In this document: one piece after another, positions 58,101-63,371 of the stretch
How positions within the stretch are numbered: the first letter of the stretch is position 1
Layout of the letters: the number at the start of each line of letters is the position of its first letter
NCBI GenBank assembly: GCA_963975425.1
Contig: CAXBGS010000004.1
Span: 1 to 64,000, forward strand
Direction: 5' to 3'
Length of the DNA: 64,000 nucleotides
Source: CAXBGS01 sp963975425
Lineage (GTDB): Bacteria > Planctomycetota > Planctomycetia > Pirellulales > Pirellulaceae
Translations under genes and position numbers: made by a program
Notes under the pieces: generated by a model
Databases searched by the model: none
Told to the model about the DNA's origin: nothing
Seen by the model: only the letters and a program-made list of their open reading frames with translations

Positions 58101-60999
58101 TGCTTCGGTCAACGACGCGCCGGTTGCCAATGATGGCACCAATACGGCCACCGAAGATGGTGCGATTGTTGGCGGCACCCTGATAGCAACCGACGCCGAC
58201 ACGGGGGACACACTGACGTTCAGTTTGGTCAGCAATACGTCCGAAGGGACCGCAGTGGTCAATCCCAACGGATCGTACACGTTTGATCCCGGGACAGACT
58301 TTCAAGACTTGGCGGTTGGTGAAACTCGCGACGTAACGTTCGTTTATCGAGCCACCGACGACGGACCGGGAACATTGAGTGATGATGCAACGGTCACGAT
58401 CACCGTTACCGGAACCAACGACGCACCGATGGCAACGCTCGACACCGCAACGGCAGTGGAATCGGGTGGCGTCGGCAACGCTACCGTGGGCAGCAACGCA
58501 ACGGGCAATGTCTTGTCCAACGACATCGACGTGGATACATCCGATACACATGACGTGATCGGCGTGGCCGCCGGATCGCAAGCCAGTGCGTCAGGCTCGG
58601 TGGGAGCCGTCGTTGATGGTGCTTTCGGTTCGCTGACCCTGAACGCAGACGGAAGCTACACATTCGTGGTGGACGAAAACAACACTACGGTGCAAGCCCT
58701 CCGAACGACGGCCGACACGCTTGAGGACGTTTTCACGTACACCATGCAAGACTCCAATGGCGTCTCGAGCACGGCCGAAGTGACGATCACGATCCAAGGC
58801 GCGAATGATGCACCGCATGATTTGACGGCGACGGTTCTGACCGTCGCCGAGGATGCAACCAACACGACCAGTGTTGGATCGGTTTCCGCCAGCGATGTCG
58901 ATTCCGCCGATACCGCGACTTACTCGTTGACCGACAACGCCGGTGGGCGGTTCACGATCGACGGCGTCACCGGCGAAATCAGTGTCGCCGATGAAACGCT
59001 ATTGGACTACGAAACGTCGACCAGCCACAGCATCACCGTGAGGATCACTGATCAAAGCGGTGCATCCTATGACGAAGTGTTCACCGTCGACGTCACCGAT
59101 GTCGATGAATTCGATGTGACCGCTCCGGTCGACAGCGATGCGACCTCCAACTCGATCGACGAAAATGCCGCCAGCGGTACAGCCGTTGGCATCACAGCCT
59201 CAGCATCGGATGCCGATGGCACAACGAATGCCGTCGCTTACTCTCTGGTCGACAGCGATGGCGGCAGGTTTACGATCGATGCTGTGACCGGCATTGTAAC
59301 GACGACCGCGTCACTGGATCGTGAAAGCCTGGGACCCACGCGGTCCATCACCGTTCGCGCGACTTCGGCGGATGGGTCCACCGCCGATACCGTATTCGCA
59401 ATTGACATTAACGATGTCAACGAATTTGATGTCACGGTTCCGATTGATAGTGACCCAACCGCCAATGCTGTCGACGAAAATGTCGCGGCCGGAACCGACG
59501 TCGGCATCACGGCGCTGGCATCGGACGCGGATGCAACCAACAACGCCGTCACGTACAGCCTGTCAGACAATCCCGATGGTCTGTTCCAAATCGATGCCAA
59601 CACGGGCATCGTGCAAACAGCAGCGATCATCGACCGAGAAATCCACGGGCCGACGCGAACCATCACCGTCGCCGCCCAAAGTGCCGACGGTTCGGTCGAA
59701 ACTCAGGTTTTTGTCATCACGATCAATGACATCAATGAAAATAGCGCCGGTCCGATCACCGACGTCGATGGCACCACCAACGAAGTCGCAGAAGACGCCA
59801 CGGTGGGAACAACGGTCGGCCTGACCGCCTTTGCAACCGATCCTGACGCGACGGATACGATCTCGTACAGCCTTGATGATTCCGCGTCCGGCCGCTTTAC
59901 GATTGACGCGGTCACCGGTGAAGTCACGGTCAGCGGCGCTCTTGACTTTGAATCGAACGCCACCCATAGCCTTACCGTTCGTGCATCCAGCACAGACGGT
60001 TCGAGCACAACGCAAGTGTTTGTCGTTAACATCACCGATGTCAACGAGGCACCGGTGGCCGTGGATGACAATTATTCGATCACCGCTGGAACCGTGCTAA
60101 GTGAGCCTGATCCGGGAGTCATTTTCAACGACACCGATCCTGACGGAGACTCCCTGACGACGATCCTGGTCACTCCGCCAAGCAATGGCACATTGACACT
60201 GGGTCCCAATGGTGCGGTGACCTACACGCCTGATTCGGGATTCTTTGGGGTCGATTCGTTCTTCTATCAAGTCAGCGATGGTTCGTTGCAAAGCAATCTT
60301 GCCGAAGCGAAGATTACCGTCGTCGCCGGTGGTGGCGGCACGCCCGATCCGGAACCCGAGCCGGAGCCAGAACCGGAACCCGACCCGCAACCGGATCCCA
60401 CAGTCGATCCGGAGCCTGAAACCGAGCCCGAAACGTCGACCGATCCAGAGACAGAGAGCAATCCCGCATCGAATCCCGACGCGCCAGCCGCAACCGCGCT
60501 GGCGGCTCCGTCGGATGCGAACAGCGAAGAAGGTGAAATTTCGGCCGTTGCAGCGATTGGAGCCGTTGCCAACCAATCGTCGGACGTCGGCCCGGAACAA
60601 GAGACCGAGCAAGAAAAGTCGATCCGGATCGCCATGCGCAACAGCCAATTCAGCTCGCGTGATATGGCTTCGATCGAGACACGGTTCTCACCACACGCCG
60701 AAATGCTTGAGAGACTGTTGCAACTGGACATCGAACAGGCCGTCGTGTGGCAAATGTGGGATGAAACCAACGAGACGCTTGAAGAAACCCGCTCTCGCTA
60801 TGTTGTCGGTTCGGCGAAGGTCGCGTCGGGTCTGTTCTCGGTTGGCTATGTCTTGTGGGCGCTACGCGGTGGTGCGTTTGTGACGGCAATGGCATCGAGT
60901 ATTCCGTCCTGGCGATTGATCGATCCGGCCGCGCTGATCACGGCCTATCGGCGTCCGCCCAAAGGAATGCGTGAATCCATCGAACGCATCTTGGATTGA
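40162..60999 (+). CDS. Giant LEPR-XLL-type surface protein with DUF4347, LamG, C-type-lectin-like, cadherin/VCBS repeats (6945 aa)
   Basis: The N-terminus (RVFDFYLLEDRVLLSGEG) is a planctomycete LEPR-XLL-like motif instead of a plain signal peptide. In order, approximate residues: DUF4347 91-252 (AIHLLSHGDGDGIQLG, LLIYGCDLASTDGGR), LamG 267-473, beta-helix with CSLREA-like GFISLREAI 504-882, LamG 897-1127, C-type-lectin-like 1164-1309, cadherin 1312-1380, LamG 1393-1617, choice-of-anchor 1647-1807, lectin-like 1820-1967, cadherin 1970-2033, LamG 2190-2377, five about 145-residue repeats (2510-2805, 4753-5202), second beta-helix (VSLREAIIA) 3057-3530, two anchor domains, propeller-like 4477-4747, autotransporter-like 5323-5880, VCBS 5890-6217, cadherins 6217-6630, acidic Pro/Glu linker 6729-6773, and a helix 6887-6912 near the C-terminus. 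Likely a cell-surface adhesin. No interruption is seen over 20.8 kb. Confidence 0.9.
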   Translation: MGKQTSPRVFDFYLLEDRVLLSGEGIEGADTEAQVDADLSTTLLEELSAAGQVTEDRALAAAPAGLIPNAEDHLAVNDYADIPAFDPALPLQVVFVDAGVEDADILIEGLRGDNEGETQWLVVQLSADDDGIDQISRALAGLTGVDAIHLLSHGDGDGIQLGNTRLDTTTAEAYAGSIASWGSALDSGADLLIYGCDLASTDGGRELIDSIAALCDCDVAASDDATGHESLGADWILEYAVGDVQTGVAFGYLAQASWQHSLDTTSNLVAHYEFDNDALSIANDASGSGNHGAYQNSDNTTTGTVGTLAGDFTGDAPGANQHITIANDPSIDFGTGDFTVSFWVNTSDAFASEATVIDKQNGGDGFRIYVEAGGVMKVNLSSGGSSGTSTIGTINDGSWHHVTFTRSGGAVKTYLDGAVVGSNSASTLDVSTTAALVIGAGGDSTNDFEGLLDDVRLYSRQLSDSDVTLLATPPPVTTITVDTFSDTVDGTTTDVATLLANRGSDGFISLREAILAVNNDSATDWTIEVGAGTYTFAAGANDTAGDFDIRNSMTIVGDGIGSTIIDANQNERVFEVFSGTVTFQDMTIQGGQGNDVGSGIDVNVGADVTLDTVRMFNNEANNAQGGAVFNSGTLTILDSEFDSNYATGAQGGAISSSGDLTIERTTFTNNWSNNHFGGAIYQSGTGTGAITDSLFVGNSSDINSGGAIYVAGDLTITNTTFSGNSAGATHHGSAILITNGTTTLQNVTVTGNTHGDLGAVRVTSTGTLDIRNTIIAGNSGGGYADLSAGGTVNDLGNNLIGDGSGQTTLVDGVNGNQVGTSGSPLDPMLGVLADNGGPTWTHALLTNSTAIDAGSNTGAPATDQRNVARDGSTDIGAYEFVDAAPSDLQITGTSGGGLSLNHDGGNDVYLQADDGGAIVGGLQKVTVEASFAISSPPSGSIGLLSYAEGVNDEALGLFISASGQLIFTADSTGTAQTSASTYASLFNGQRHHVAVSWDGTASGAVEFYVDGELVESFTGYQTGSTIGAGGVLVLGNDQDSVGGDFSPAQAFQGTLYEVRLFNDVRSENEISASYRSDLPYDEGGMIANWQFNNLSPNGVITESVSGNNLTLRHASDTGFTTSDPELTLAVDENALTGTIVGSLHGVDPERDARIAALLAADADLTFSAETGSFYKLVNSSVSWNAALSAANAATLSGVTGDLVHIESAAENEVVWTIAAGGAADVWIGASDELVEGDWRWYDDGSPTDSFWSGDSSGSRIGDHYVNWISGEPSAGQADEDYGRIRHTDGYWLDTNSTLNQAYVIEWNADDVLDANDALTYAIQSQTVAGAFAIDSSTGAITVADGSLLDYETNSTHSLTVRVTDIDSNTYDEVFTVSLNDLVESSNAPTDLSGGIELNTDGGNDSYLYIADGRPVLGGLTELTLEASFQIDSVPTGSIPIIDYQEGGIPTEFGVAINPDGSLKITVADVSFSTAGTYTQLLDGEQHHVAVAWDNTHGDVQFFIDGEYVESLDGVGTGHTLHNASLAQLVLGQNPDDAADFYSDEVFGGTLYDVRVWNEVRSEAEISLHYQNKFDSGSLPSGLVANWQMDGFNGSSEVVDVVSGNNLVIGHASGVGFAASTPVENLHVTENSANGTTVGYVAASAPDLVTNVVTDSLFLDAPDPGTYTRYSTAQTFGGWTVESGNVDLLGTIIPASPLGGRSVELNGDTTGAIAQSITTIVGQQYQLTFEAGGNFSGGQDHVSFRASLGGTSQDIVIAEPSGWSLSNPLSSRYTLTFTADSTNTVVRFSSLETGAYAGVIADVQVLEVPPAITAILSNDPSLTYDAGTGKFYKAVDSQVSWSAAQSVATGSALNGIQGELLTIESQYENDFIATLSQGLSDNVWLGASDQDTEGTWKWYDGGNAGETFWIGNGAGSAQPGHFTNWESGEPNDFSGEDFAELTKNTGGWNDAGAAGTNTYIIQWDASEVLSNFTFNLTDDASGRFAIDASTGEITVADGSQLDYEVATSHNITVQVTDASGNSYSEAMAVAVDDVDDSPVITTSATPVSYTENDLPTLIATSLTAADPDSADLDTGTLTVSFSAGGTTGDRLTVIPGGNVTVLGNAISVSGTQVATFTGGVSGQDLVITFDADSTPAIAQEVGRQIAYYNTSDSPSTTTRTLDFVLTDGDGDTSATVQKTLNIAAATDAPIAVNDRSALTFDGVDDYVNIGNNAALEITGSTLTMEAWVNPAAYNVAGSIVMNREGEYEIGISDTGTLRWAVANSDPGWAWHDTGYVVPLNQWSHLAVSYDNGVVSTYVNGTLVDVYEGSGAITDANAPMDNFIIGGRENNPTGQYFNGQIDDVRIWDVARTQSEILTNLNQDLSPQAGLLGNWQFSETSGTIAADSGGSNDGTLVDGGSGAAGPQWTNYSTDQDSPLSVAAGSGVLTNDIDGDGDTLTVTQVEGSGAGVGSTVTLASGATVRVTSTGSFDYDPNNAFNHLTSGQTASDSFTYQVGDGNGNFSTATAFVTVSGDNDAPVMDNSGFLGLDTISEDDTAPTGNTVAEILASDGGNPISDDDTGAVEGIALTSASGSYGKWQYNTGSGWTDVGTVSDSSALLLRTTDSLRYLPDGTNGETPLILFKAWDQTSGSFGTKVDTTTDGGNTAFSSGVEAATVSVTNVNDAPVMAPYGPTYNTTENAGSFSASVSALLGSSISDVDSGAVEGVAVYNATGSVGTLEYSTDGGTNWYTFNSLSATNATLLRATDLFRYTPDGISGGTMTLDYYAWDQTSGTTGPGADVTTRGGTTAFSSVDDTVTINVTDINDEQVLATNTGATFNENSTDNIITTAMLETTDADHADIALTYTVSAINGNGTLYRNSVALGLSDSFTQADIDANLITYDHDGTENFTFSFDFSVDDGVGAASTGTFNIAVTPVNDQPISITSDGGGATANISHNESLSNVTQVTYSDGDLPGDTVTYSIIGGTDQSDFAIDSSGNLTFVTPPDYESPADSNTDNVYTVIVQVSDGTHTDSQTITVNVQDVSNETSLTVTTTSDVDDTGLGTSYNITQLYAVGGGADGHVSLREAIIAANNTAGQDTINFAILNVDAGYTGTAGVDAHWQITLADVLPVITESLILDGTSQTSFGGNVNPGTFSAATEVGVNDTVLAAIERPEITIIGDSTLTGGLIVSADNVTITGFAMYGFSNSSGEAIELSDGFTGAIVSGNAFGTSAGGLSDPGVALNNFVHVRALGADNGFLTDNFFAYSQAASFHATNASDGWTLTGNQIVDGGLNYSNGDGFGFADSDGALIDGNYFSGMSTQAIFAGGGSNNITITNNTVINSGVGPASGGHSQSDAIAFRSGTYNVTVQHNIIANNYGAGVTVNDGAYAIEITENSIYGNGTVLSRQGAAASGLVGLDLQTTGDNTSFGTAPYYTPNDADDVDTGGNSLQNFPVIDFASSDGSQLAVSGSFNSLASRTYRLEFFLSDEYANGHGQGETYLGSINVTTDGSGNATFATSMAATIPTGMQVTATATDLTTKETSEFSQQFAINDAPHILGQNAITNAQFTTDLSDWSTTGDVDWQSSEVRFGQLGSGSGALSQTFTTEIGKEYFLTFEYGDRSATKSQSVQVDVNGSASLLAEAITSGVAENALQLYTYSFVADSTSTTLSFTDTSADHSGVRGYLDNVEVRPDSTPLTAIDYTENDGAVQINNGFNFADVDDSNLESAAITISGNYANGEDVLTFVDTANITGVWDSATGTLTLTGTDSLANYEVALRSITYTNTSDDPSTLTRTVSFTVNDGDEDSNVSTRDINVTAVNDAPVVSVTGDSPTWTESGPVGLFSGASVDLLEAADNVASVVFTVDGLADGSDERLILDGESFELTDLVTGTSDSRGYDVAVSVSGTTATVTISKSGGFSSSDAQTLINAIAYDNQSDAPSGTTRTVTFQSITEDAATNQTTSDGTTSIVTMSGVNDAPEFVGPELITNGTFDSDLSGWTTTGSVINLGPGELNFGGGDVAGPHTASQIIATEAGQTYRLTFDYRDGSTTKNQSLQVTVDGSSNLLTTSQIVTDIDGSTFVRYEYTFTADSSASTLTFTDTSDTAGVSDGTTSVDGKIDNVSVKQIDGHLGTAGFTEGGSAVVLDTDVTLFDAEVEGGLDNYDNTTLTIVRNGGASGNDVFSATGNLDPLTESGALVLSSQTVGTVDVNSAGTLTLRFNSSVNQAILNEVLRSIAYENTSAAPASSVQLDWTFADDNFGTQQGTGGEQFATGYTVVNITADNDAPTVDVSTGQTVSEGGGIVLSSDNLSSSDTDNDDSTLIYTIDSGLANGFVALDSAPSTPITTFTQAQLDAGQVIYFHDGSDTTSDSFNFTVSDGSLSDTGTFNLTVTAVNDAVVAVDDSSAFTVAEDGSVNFDVLGNDTDSEGDTLTITHVDGQAISVGNSVSVSNGSVTLEADGTLTFTADADYNGPISFEYSVSDRPTASGSAGQSLSIESSADFGSQLFSVDLDSGEKTLIGDLAINSTAMAYDAASDMAYFITNDGGIYAWDRGEPTSSLTLIGNIESTGDGWTAPVPSAYTHQTAAFYNGSLYLVPTARPAGSAVDDALYRVDFSDPTTISDVVKVADLTGDVFEWNNNDDIAIDQATGILYGRGDFNDTDNSLRTSVLFSYDLNTDTYNEIASTTYAHDFVTPSNNPTNYGDFRDVKTGMAFGTDGNLYGTDSNGNLSVVSKTTGNATTVSTWRVQDSNGQAGGDLAAVTSTGAISHGVVTGTVTAVNDAPVLDNSGDLTLPTITEDEVNNGGQTVAQILASDGGTPISDVDSGSVDGIAITTRNNGPGIWQYSIDGGTNWSNVGTVSDSSALLLRSTDLVRFEPNGENGTTKDFTFRAWDGTSGTAGSKVDASTNGGTTAFSTDTETASIVVTSVNDAPTINNGSVFNFTGTDEDTNSSSSTAADILTSSSLNDVDFSSQSGLAITSLTGNGTWQYSTDGSTWTSFGTVSASNALLISSSTQIRFAPDAENGETATFTYRAWDQTSGTASANGSTSHGDTTTNGGVTAYSSETASAQITVTDVNDAPVYNTAGDTEFTTITEDDLNNAGETVADLIASAGGNRITDVDNGAVEGIAIRSVLSGNGTWQYSLDGGTNWLDVGTVSNSSALLLRDTDMLRFQPNGETGTTAHLSVRAWDQTTGTAGTKVNTGVGGGSTAFGTTPETMYLTVTDVNDAPEVTGPATATVAEGGSLTFDIGGAGVIDTNDVDGDILTVTLTADHASIALAQTTGLTLIDNDGSDGTLQFSGSVADIDAALYGLAYDSQAGYNGGATLAVLVDDGSLTDSTTVAITVSPGQTTFVWDGGGATNDWSDADNWNHDLVPGADDIVVFNVTSAKDATLDAAFAGAVHEIIVTADYSGDLTFERSFNVATDATLSGTGTLNTAGFTLDVDGNVVSTINLEVVNSTLNFGGNVDVDAASSNVGGSDWVLDGTGNQLVDISSLVGSIDFASSGTVTIADTLNVYQKVTYTSGTVDFNGQTLQMTGNASRTIDAEGITFASVVVNTGGSISIVGDFDIDGDLTLTRLMSFTDGVYNDGRLLVSGDIHAADTDWTGDAIFVIDGTGDQTVTTDSAADMLRNVDINKASGTLTFDDDITFQGSFTHTAGTVDIASVATSFDGAGLQLDTAGVTFGDVQFANDAEFALSSDIDIDGNLLIAGMTGNSSGGDLYVAGNVHSTDADVTGDFGIVLNGTGNQTISGADLTDGTVIIDKASGTASLSDDFGDGQTIQLLRLNSGTLDLAGFNVDTVDGLLANGGTVIGGGSVTDNVIIQNGTVVRLSAASTGSYQQLAVGGDLTLTAGSLVIDVTGNTTGGDYTDLVTYTNRTGSWTGITLTGDAVGFTVYTEYDDVAGEAGVFLNTAPTGTLADVNVNEDAPDEVIDLAAAFSDLQHSDGQLTYSIQSNNNASLFVSVDLDNIADTLTLDFVDDTSGDAEIVVRATDPRGEFTDVTLTVSVASVNDAPVANDGTNTATEDGAIVGGTLIATDADTGDTLTFSLVSNTSEGTAVVNPNGSYTFDPGTDFQDLAVGETRDVTFVYRATDDGPGTLSDDATVTITVTGTNDAPMATLDTATAVESGGVGNATVGSNATGNVLSNDIDVDTSDTHDVIGVAAGSQASASGSVGAVVDGAFGSLTLNADGSYTFVVDENNTTVQALRTTADTLEDVFTYTMQDSNGVSSTAEVTITIQGANDAPHDLTATVLTVAEDATNTTSVGSVSASDVDSADTATYSLTDNAGGRFTIDGVTGEISVADETLLDYETSTSHSITVRITDQSGASYDEVFTVDVTDVDEFDVTAPVDSDATSNSIDENAASGTAVGITASASDADGTTNAVAYSLVDSDGGRFTIDAVTGIVTTTASLDRESLGPTRSITVRATSADGSTADTVFAIDINDVNEFDVTVPIDSDPTANAVDENVAAGTDVGITALASDADATNNAVTYSLSDNPDGLFQIDANTGIVQTAAIIDREIHGPTRTITVAAQSADGSVETQVFVITINDINENSAGPITDVDGTTNEVAEDATVGTTVGLTAFATDPDATDTISYSLDDSASGRFTIDAVTGEVTVSGALDFESNATHSLTVRASSTDGSSTTQVFVVNITDVNEAPVAVDDNYSITAGTVLSEPDPGVIFNDTDPDGDSLTTILVTPPSNGTLTLGPNGAVTYTPDSGFFGVDSFFYQVSDGSLQSNLAEAKITVVAGGGGTPDPEPEPEPEPEPDPQPDPTVDPEPETEPETSTDPETESNPASNPDAPAATALAAPSDANSEEGEISAVAAIGAVANQSSDVGPEQETEQEKSIRIAMRNSQFSSRDMASIETRFSPHAEMLERLLQLDIEQAVVWQMWDETNETLEETRSRYVVGSAKVASGLFSVGYVLWALRGGAFVTAMASSIPSWRLIDPAALITAYRRPPKGMRESIERILD
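42840..46270 (+). repeat. Duplicated LamG - C-type-lectin-like - cadherin module inside the giant gene
   Basis: Two modules (about 42840-44330 and 44330-46270) have the same order of LamG, lectin-like and cadherin domains. Matching segments include YLQADDGGAIVGGL versus YLYIADGRPVLGGL, and GASDELVEGDWRWYDDG versus GASDQDTEGTWKWYDGG. The second copy has an extra anchor domain between LamG and lectin. Confidence 0.7.
47690..48575 (+). repeat. Repeat A units 1 and 2 of the giant protein
   Basis: Two tandem units of about 145 residues: each has an ISD.D.G.VEG.A strand, a W.YNTG/YSTDGGTNW segment, an SSALLLR/ATLLRATD segment, an RY.PDG segment and AWDQTSG. Confidence 0.8.
54420..55765 (+). repeat. 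Repeat A units 3 to 5 of the giant protein
   Basis: Three further tandem units with the same motif order (for example WQYSIDGGTNWSNVGTVS and AWDQTSG/AWDQTTG), separated from units 1-2 by about 5.8 kb of other domains. Confidence 0.8.
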
Positions 61000-61319
61000 T
61001 TCAGTACGCAAAATGTTTCACGCCACGGTCGCTGCAGGTGGTCACTTCGGGTGGCTGCGCCGCACTGTCACGGTCCGCTGAGACAAACAACACAGGGACG
61101 CGTGCGTACACGCACAACGAGCGGACTTGCAATGAGCGAGTGGCAACAGTGATGCAGCAACCCGCCGTGTTTGCGTCAATTTTGTCTGTGATACGGCAAA
61201 CCCGTTCCGGCTTGTCATCGAACACAGGTTTCGGCATGCCAAGTGCTTTTGGGTAGAGGCGTCTGCTTTACACGATTGTAAAGCGACCTCATCGTCCCAG
61301 CATATAAGGAATCCAGACC
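61000..61319. other. Intergenic region between the giant gene and the CBS gene
   Basis: No gene is supported. A small palindrome gtgcgt-ac-acgcac (61102-61115) follows the giant stop but lacks a T-tract, so no clear terminator is visible. The inverted repeat at 61265-61284 precedes the CBS gene. Confidence 0.45.
61265..61284 (+). promoter_or_regulatory. Perfect inverted repeat upstream of the CBS gene
   Basis: GCTTTACACGATTGTAAAGC: 8-bp arms around cgat, ending 35 nt before the start codon. The position and symmetry suit a dimeric repressor operator or an mRNA hairpin. Confidence 0.55.
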
Positions 61320-61805
61320 ATGGGCCAAACCGTAGCCAAGAACATCTACCAGCGCCGCATCAAAGACATCATGAGCCGCGACGTCGTATCACTCGACGCG
61401 GCAGATACGATTCACGAGGCTTTGGGGCTGATGGGTGAGAACCGAGTCTCGGCATTGCCAGTTGTCGATCACCATAACCATTGCGTGGGAATCCTTTCCA
61501 CATCCGATTTGGTCGACATGACACGCGATGTTGACGATGACATCTATCATCTGGACTTTGTCGATCCGACAAGCCGACGATTCCTCTTGGATAAGCTGGC
61601 TCATAGCATGGGCAGTGAAACGGTGCAGTCGTACATGAGCGAGACGGTCACCACCGTCGACGCCGAAACAACGATCGCGAAAGCGACTCGCGAAATGCTT
61701 CGCAATCGCGTTCACCATCTACCCGTCGTCGATGCATCGGACCATTTGATCGGAATCATCTCGACGATGGATATCTTGGCCGAATTCGCCGACGCAGCTC
61801 CCTAG
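61320..61805 (+). CDS. Two-CBS-domain protein (161 aa)
   Basis: Two Bateman-type CBS motifs: IKDIMSRDVVSLDAADT with RVSALPVVDHHNHCVGILS, and VQSYMSETVTTVDAETT with HHLPVVDASDHLIGIIS. CBS pairs bind adenosine nucleotides and sense energy state or stress. No fused effector domain, so it probably acts on a partner. ATG at 61320 is preceded by aagga. The convergent globin gene lies downstream past a symmetric hairpin. Confidence 0.95.
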   Translation: MGQTVAKNIYQRRIKDIMSRDVVSLDAADTIHEALGLMGENRVSALPVVDHHNHCVGILSTSDLVDMTRDVDDDIYHLDFVDPTSRRFLLDKLAHSMGSETVQSYMSETVTTVDAETTIAKATREMLRNRVHHLPVVDASDHLIGIISTMDILAEFADAAP

Positions 61806-61840
61806 AACGCCGCACCATCGGTTGAACTCGCTAGAAACAA

Positions 61841-61866
61841 CACGCCATGCAAGATTGCATGGCGTG
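61841..61866. terminator. Bidirectional hairpin between convergent CBS and globin genes
   Basis: cacgccatgcaa (61841-61852) pairs perfectly with ttgcatggcgtg (61855-61866), a 12-bp stem around ga. The minus-strand side is followed by ttgtttc, a modest T-tract, so it can serve the globin gene; the plus-strand side has none. Confidence 0.7.
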
Positions 61867-61946
61867 GCGAGTGCGATGATCAACAAAGCGAATTCCCAAC
61901 CGTGCCGTGCCGCGTGAGTGTGGTCAGCATGCATCAATGACCATGC

Positions 61947-62342
61947 TCAAGTCTCGTAGGCTTCCAGCATTTTCTGCGCGACGTTTGAAATCGCTTGGTG
62001 CCACTCGCATTCCAGCGATTTGCTCCACCGGTCACCGTGAAATTCCGCCAGTGTCAACAACATCGATTCGGTCCAATCGGTAAAGTCTTCTCGTGAAATA
62101 CCGCGGGCCTGATGTTGTCGGCCGAGCATTTGCAAGTATGGACCGAGGCCGGACGCCTTTCGACTCTGAATGGTTTCGACTAGTACAATCGCGGAGGTCA
62201 ACAGGATCGCCTGCCGATCCATATCAACTCCTCGAAAGTACGTCTGCAGGTGCGGACATTCTTTGAAAAAGCGTTCATAGAACCGGGCACCTAGCGAATG
62301 CTCGGAACGCAAAATTTCGTCGATGCTTTCGGTGATATGCAT
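61947..62342 (-). CDS. Single-domain globin (131 aa)
   Basis: Globin fold by helix pattern: LGARFYERFFKECPHLQTYF at the start, YLQMLGRQHQARGI in the middle with H77 as candidate proximal haem ligand, and LLTLAEFHGDRWSKSLECEW near the end. Similar single-domain globins bind haem and handle oxygen or nitric oxide. No reductase domain is fused, so an external reductase would be needed. Alone on the minus strand, convergent with the CBS gene. Confidence 0.85.
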   Translation of the reverse strand: MHITESIDEILRSEHSLGARFYERFFKECPHLQTYFRGVDMDRQAILLTSAIVLVETIQSRKASGLGPYLQMLGRQHQARGISREDFTDWTESMLLTLAEFHGDRWSKSLECEWHQAISNVAQKMLEAYET

Positions 62343-62522
62343 TTCGGTTCAATTTCACAGCGTAGCGGGACAGCGCCACCTTGGCTTAGCAACGCATGCC
62401 AGAGCGTCGTCGTCACGGGAAATCCACCTTCGGGCGAAGGCGGCTACGTTCATGCAACAATTCACGATGTTTCGAACGGAAAGTTGCGTCTTCCGTTTCG
62501 GCGCTGCTAAACAAGACAGACT

Positions 62523-62897
62523 TTAGAAGTGTCCGCAATGCGAACGCTCGGCTAGATTCATGAGTTCACGCGATCCTTCGACGAGCGCGACCTCGCCTGC
62601 CTCATCTCGCACATTCACGTTGGAAACGTCGATGACGCCCGAGAGCTGATAAAAGATGTAGCCTGGCGACGCCAGCGAAACCAACTTCACGCGTTTTTCG
62701 TCCTTGCGAATGATGTGTCCGCTGGTCAAGTCACGGACAAATGAGAATCCTTCGACTTTCACCAATTCGTTTTCACAGGCAAGCGTTCGTCCCACGAAAA
62801 ACCGGGCTTCGTCATGCGGAAACATACGACGGTGGGAAATCAAAACAACATCGCCTCGCTCGAGTAGCATCAGTATTCTCCTGCTGATTGGATCCAT
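62523..62897 (-). CDS. Conserved hypothetical protein (124 aa)
   Basis: From the ATG at 62897 the protein reads MDPISRRILMLLERGDVVLI, then FPHDEARFFVG, VEGFSFVRDLTSGHIIRKDE and VSLASPGYIFYQLSG. I recall conserved bacterial hypotheticals with a similar start and the same RGDV, ARFFVG and RDL.GH.I pattern; function unknown. A longer frame (to 63107) adds 70 poorly patterned residues and is not chosen. Divergent from the Cys-rich gene at 63372. Confidence 0.65.
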   Translation of the reverse strand: MDPISRRILMLLERGDVVLISHRRMFPHDEARFFVGRTLACENELVKVEGFSFVRDLTSGHIIRKDEKRVKLVSLASPGYIFYQLSGVIDVSNVNVRDEAGEVALVEGSRELMNLAERSHCGHF

Positions 62898-63371
62898 GGA
62901 ATCGCGGTTCGTCCGACGCGACGGCGAAACCCAAGAGGTAGACGCCTCTTGCTCTGCTTGATCCTGAGTTGCATTTGTGATGCCCAAGTCCGACCAGCCA
63001 TTCGATTTCATCGCAAAGCTGGCTAAAAAAAGTAAGATAAGCCGCCGGTAACGATTAAACCGCCACAGTTGCCCCCGTCTTGAACAAAACATCATGCACG
63101 ACGTCATGCGTGTTCGGTATCAAATCATCGGATGTGTGTCTTGGTGGCACAGTCCATGATCGTCGAGGGAACATAGCGACACACTTTTCGCATTCCAGAT
63201 CATGTTTCGTGTTCAACGTTGACGGCTGAAAAGATTCTGCGTCCGGCCAAGAAGCGGTTGTGATTCCTTGCGAGGGTTCCCGATTGCCATCAATGCAGCG
63301 GCGGAAAACCACCTCGGACGTTAACGCTCGTGACGTCGCTAGCCCGTTTCAGATGCTCAGGGAGGATGATC
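62898..63371. other. Divergent intergenic region
   Basis: Separates the conserved hypothetical from the Cys-rich gene. It contains a 7-bp hairpin, caagagg (62932-62938) with cctcttg (62945-62951), just upstream of the minus-strand start. No other gene is supported; a short minus-strand frame at 63055-63312 has no family pattern. Confidence 0.4.

Noticed and set aside
61001..61237. 78-aa minus-strand frame after the giant gene
   Set aside because: No ribosome-binding site, no family pattern, and composition is like the intergenic DNA.
63055..63312. 85-aa minus-strand frame
   Set aside because: Overlaps the unconserved extension of the hypothetical at 62523 and shows no recognisable pattern.
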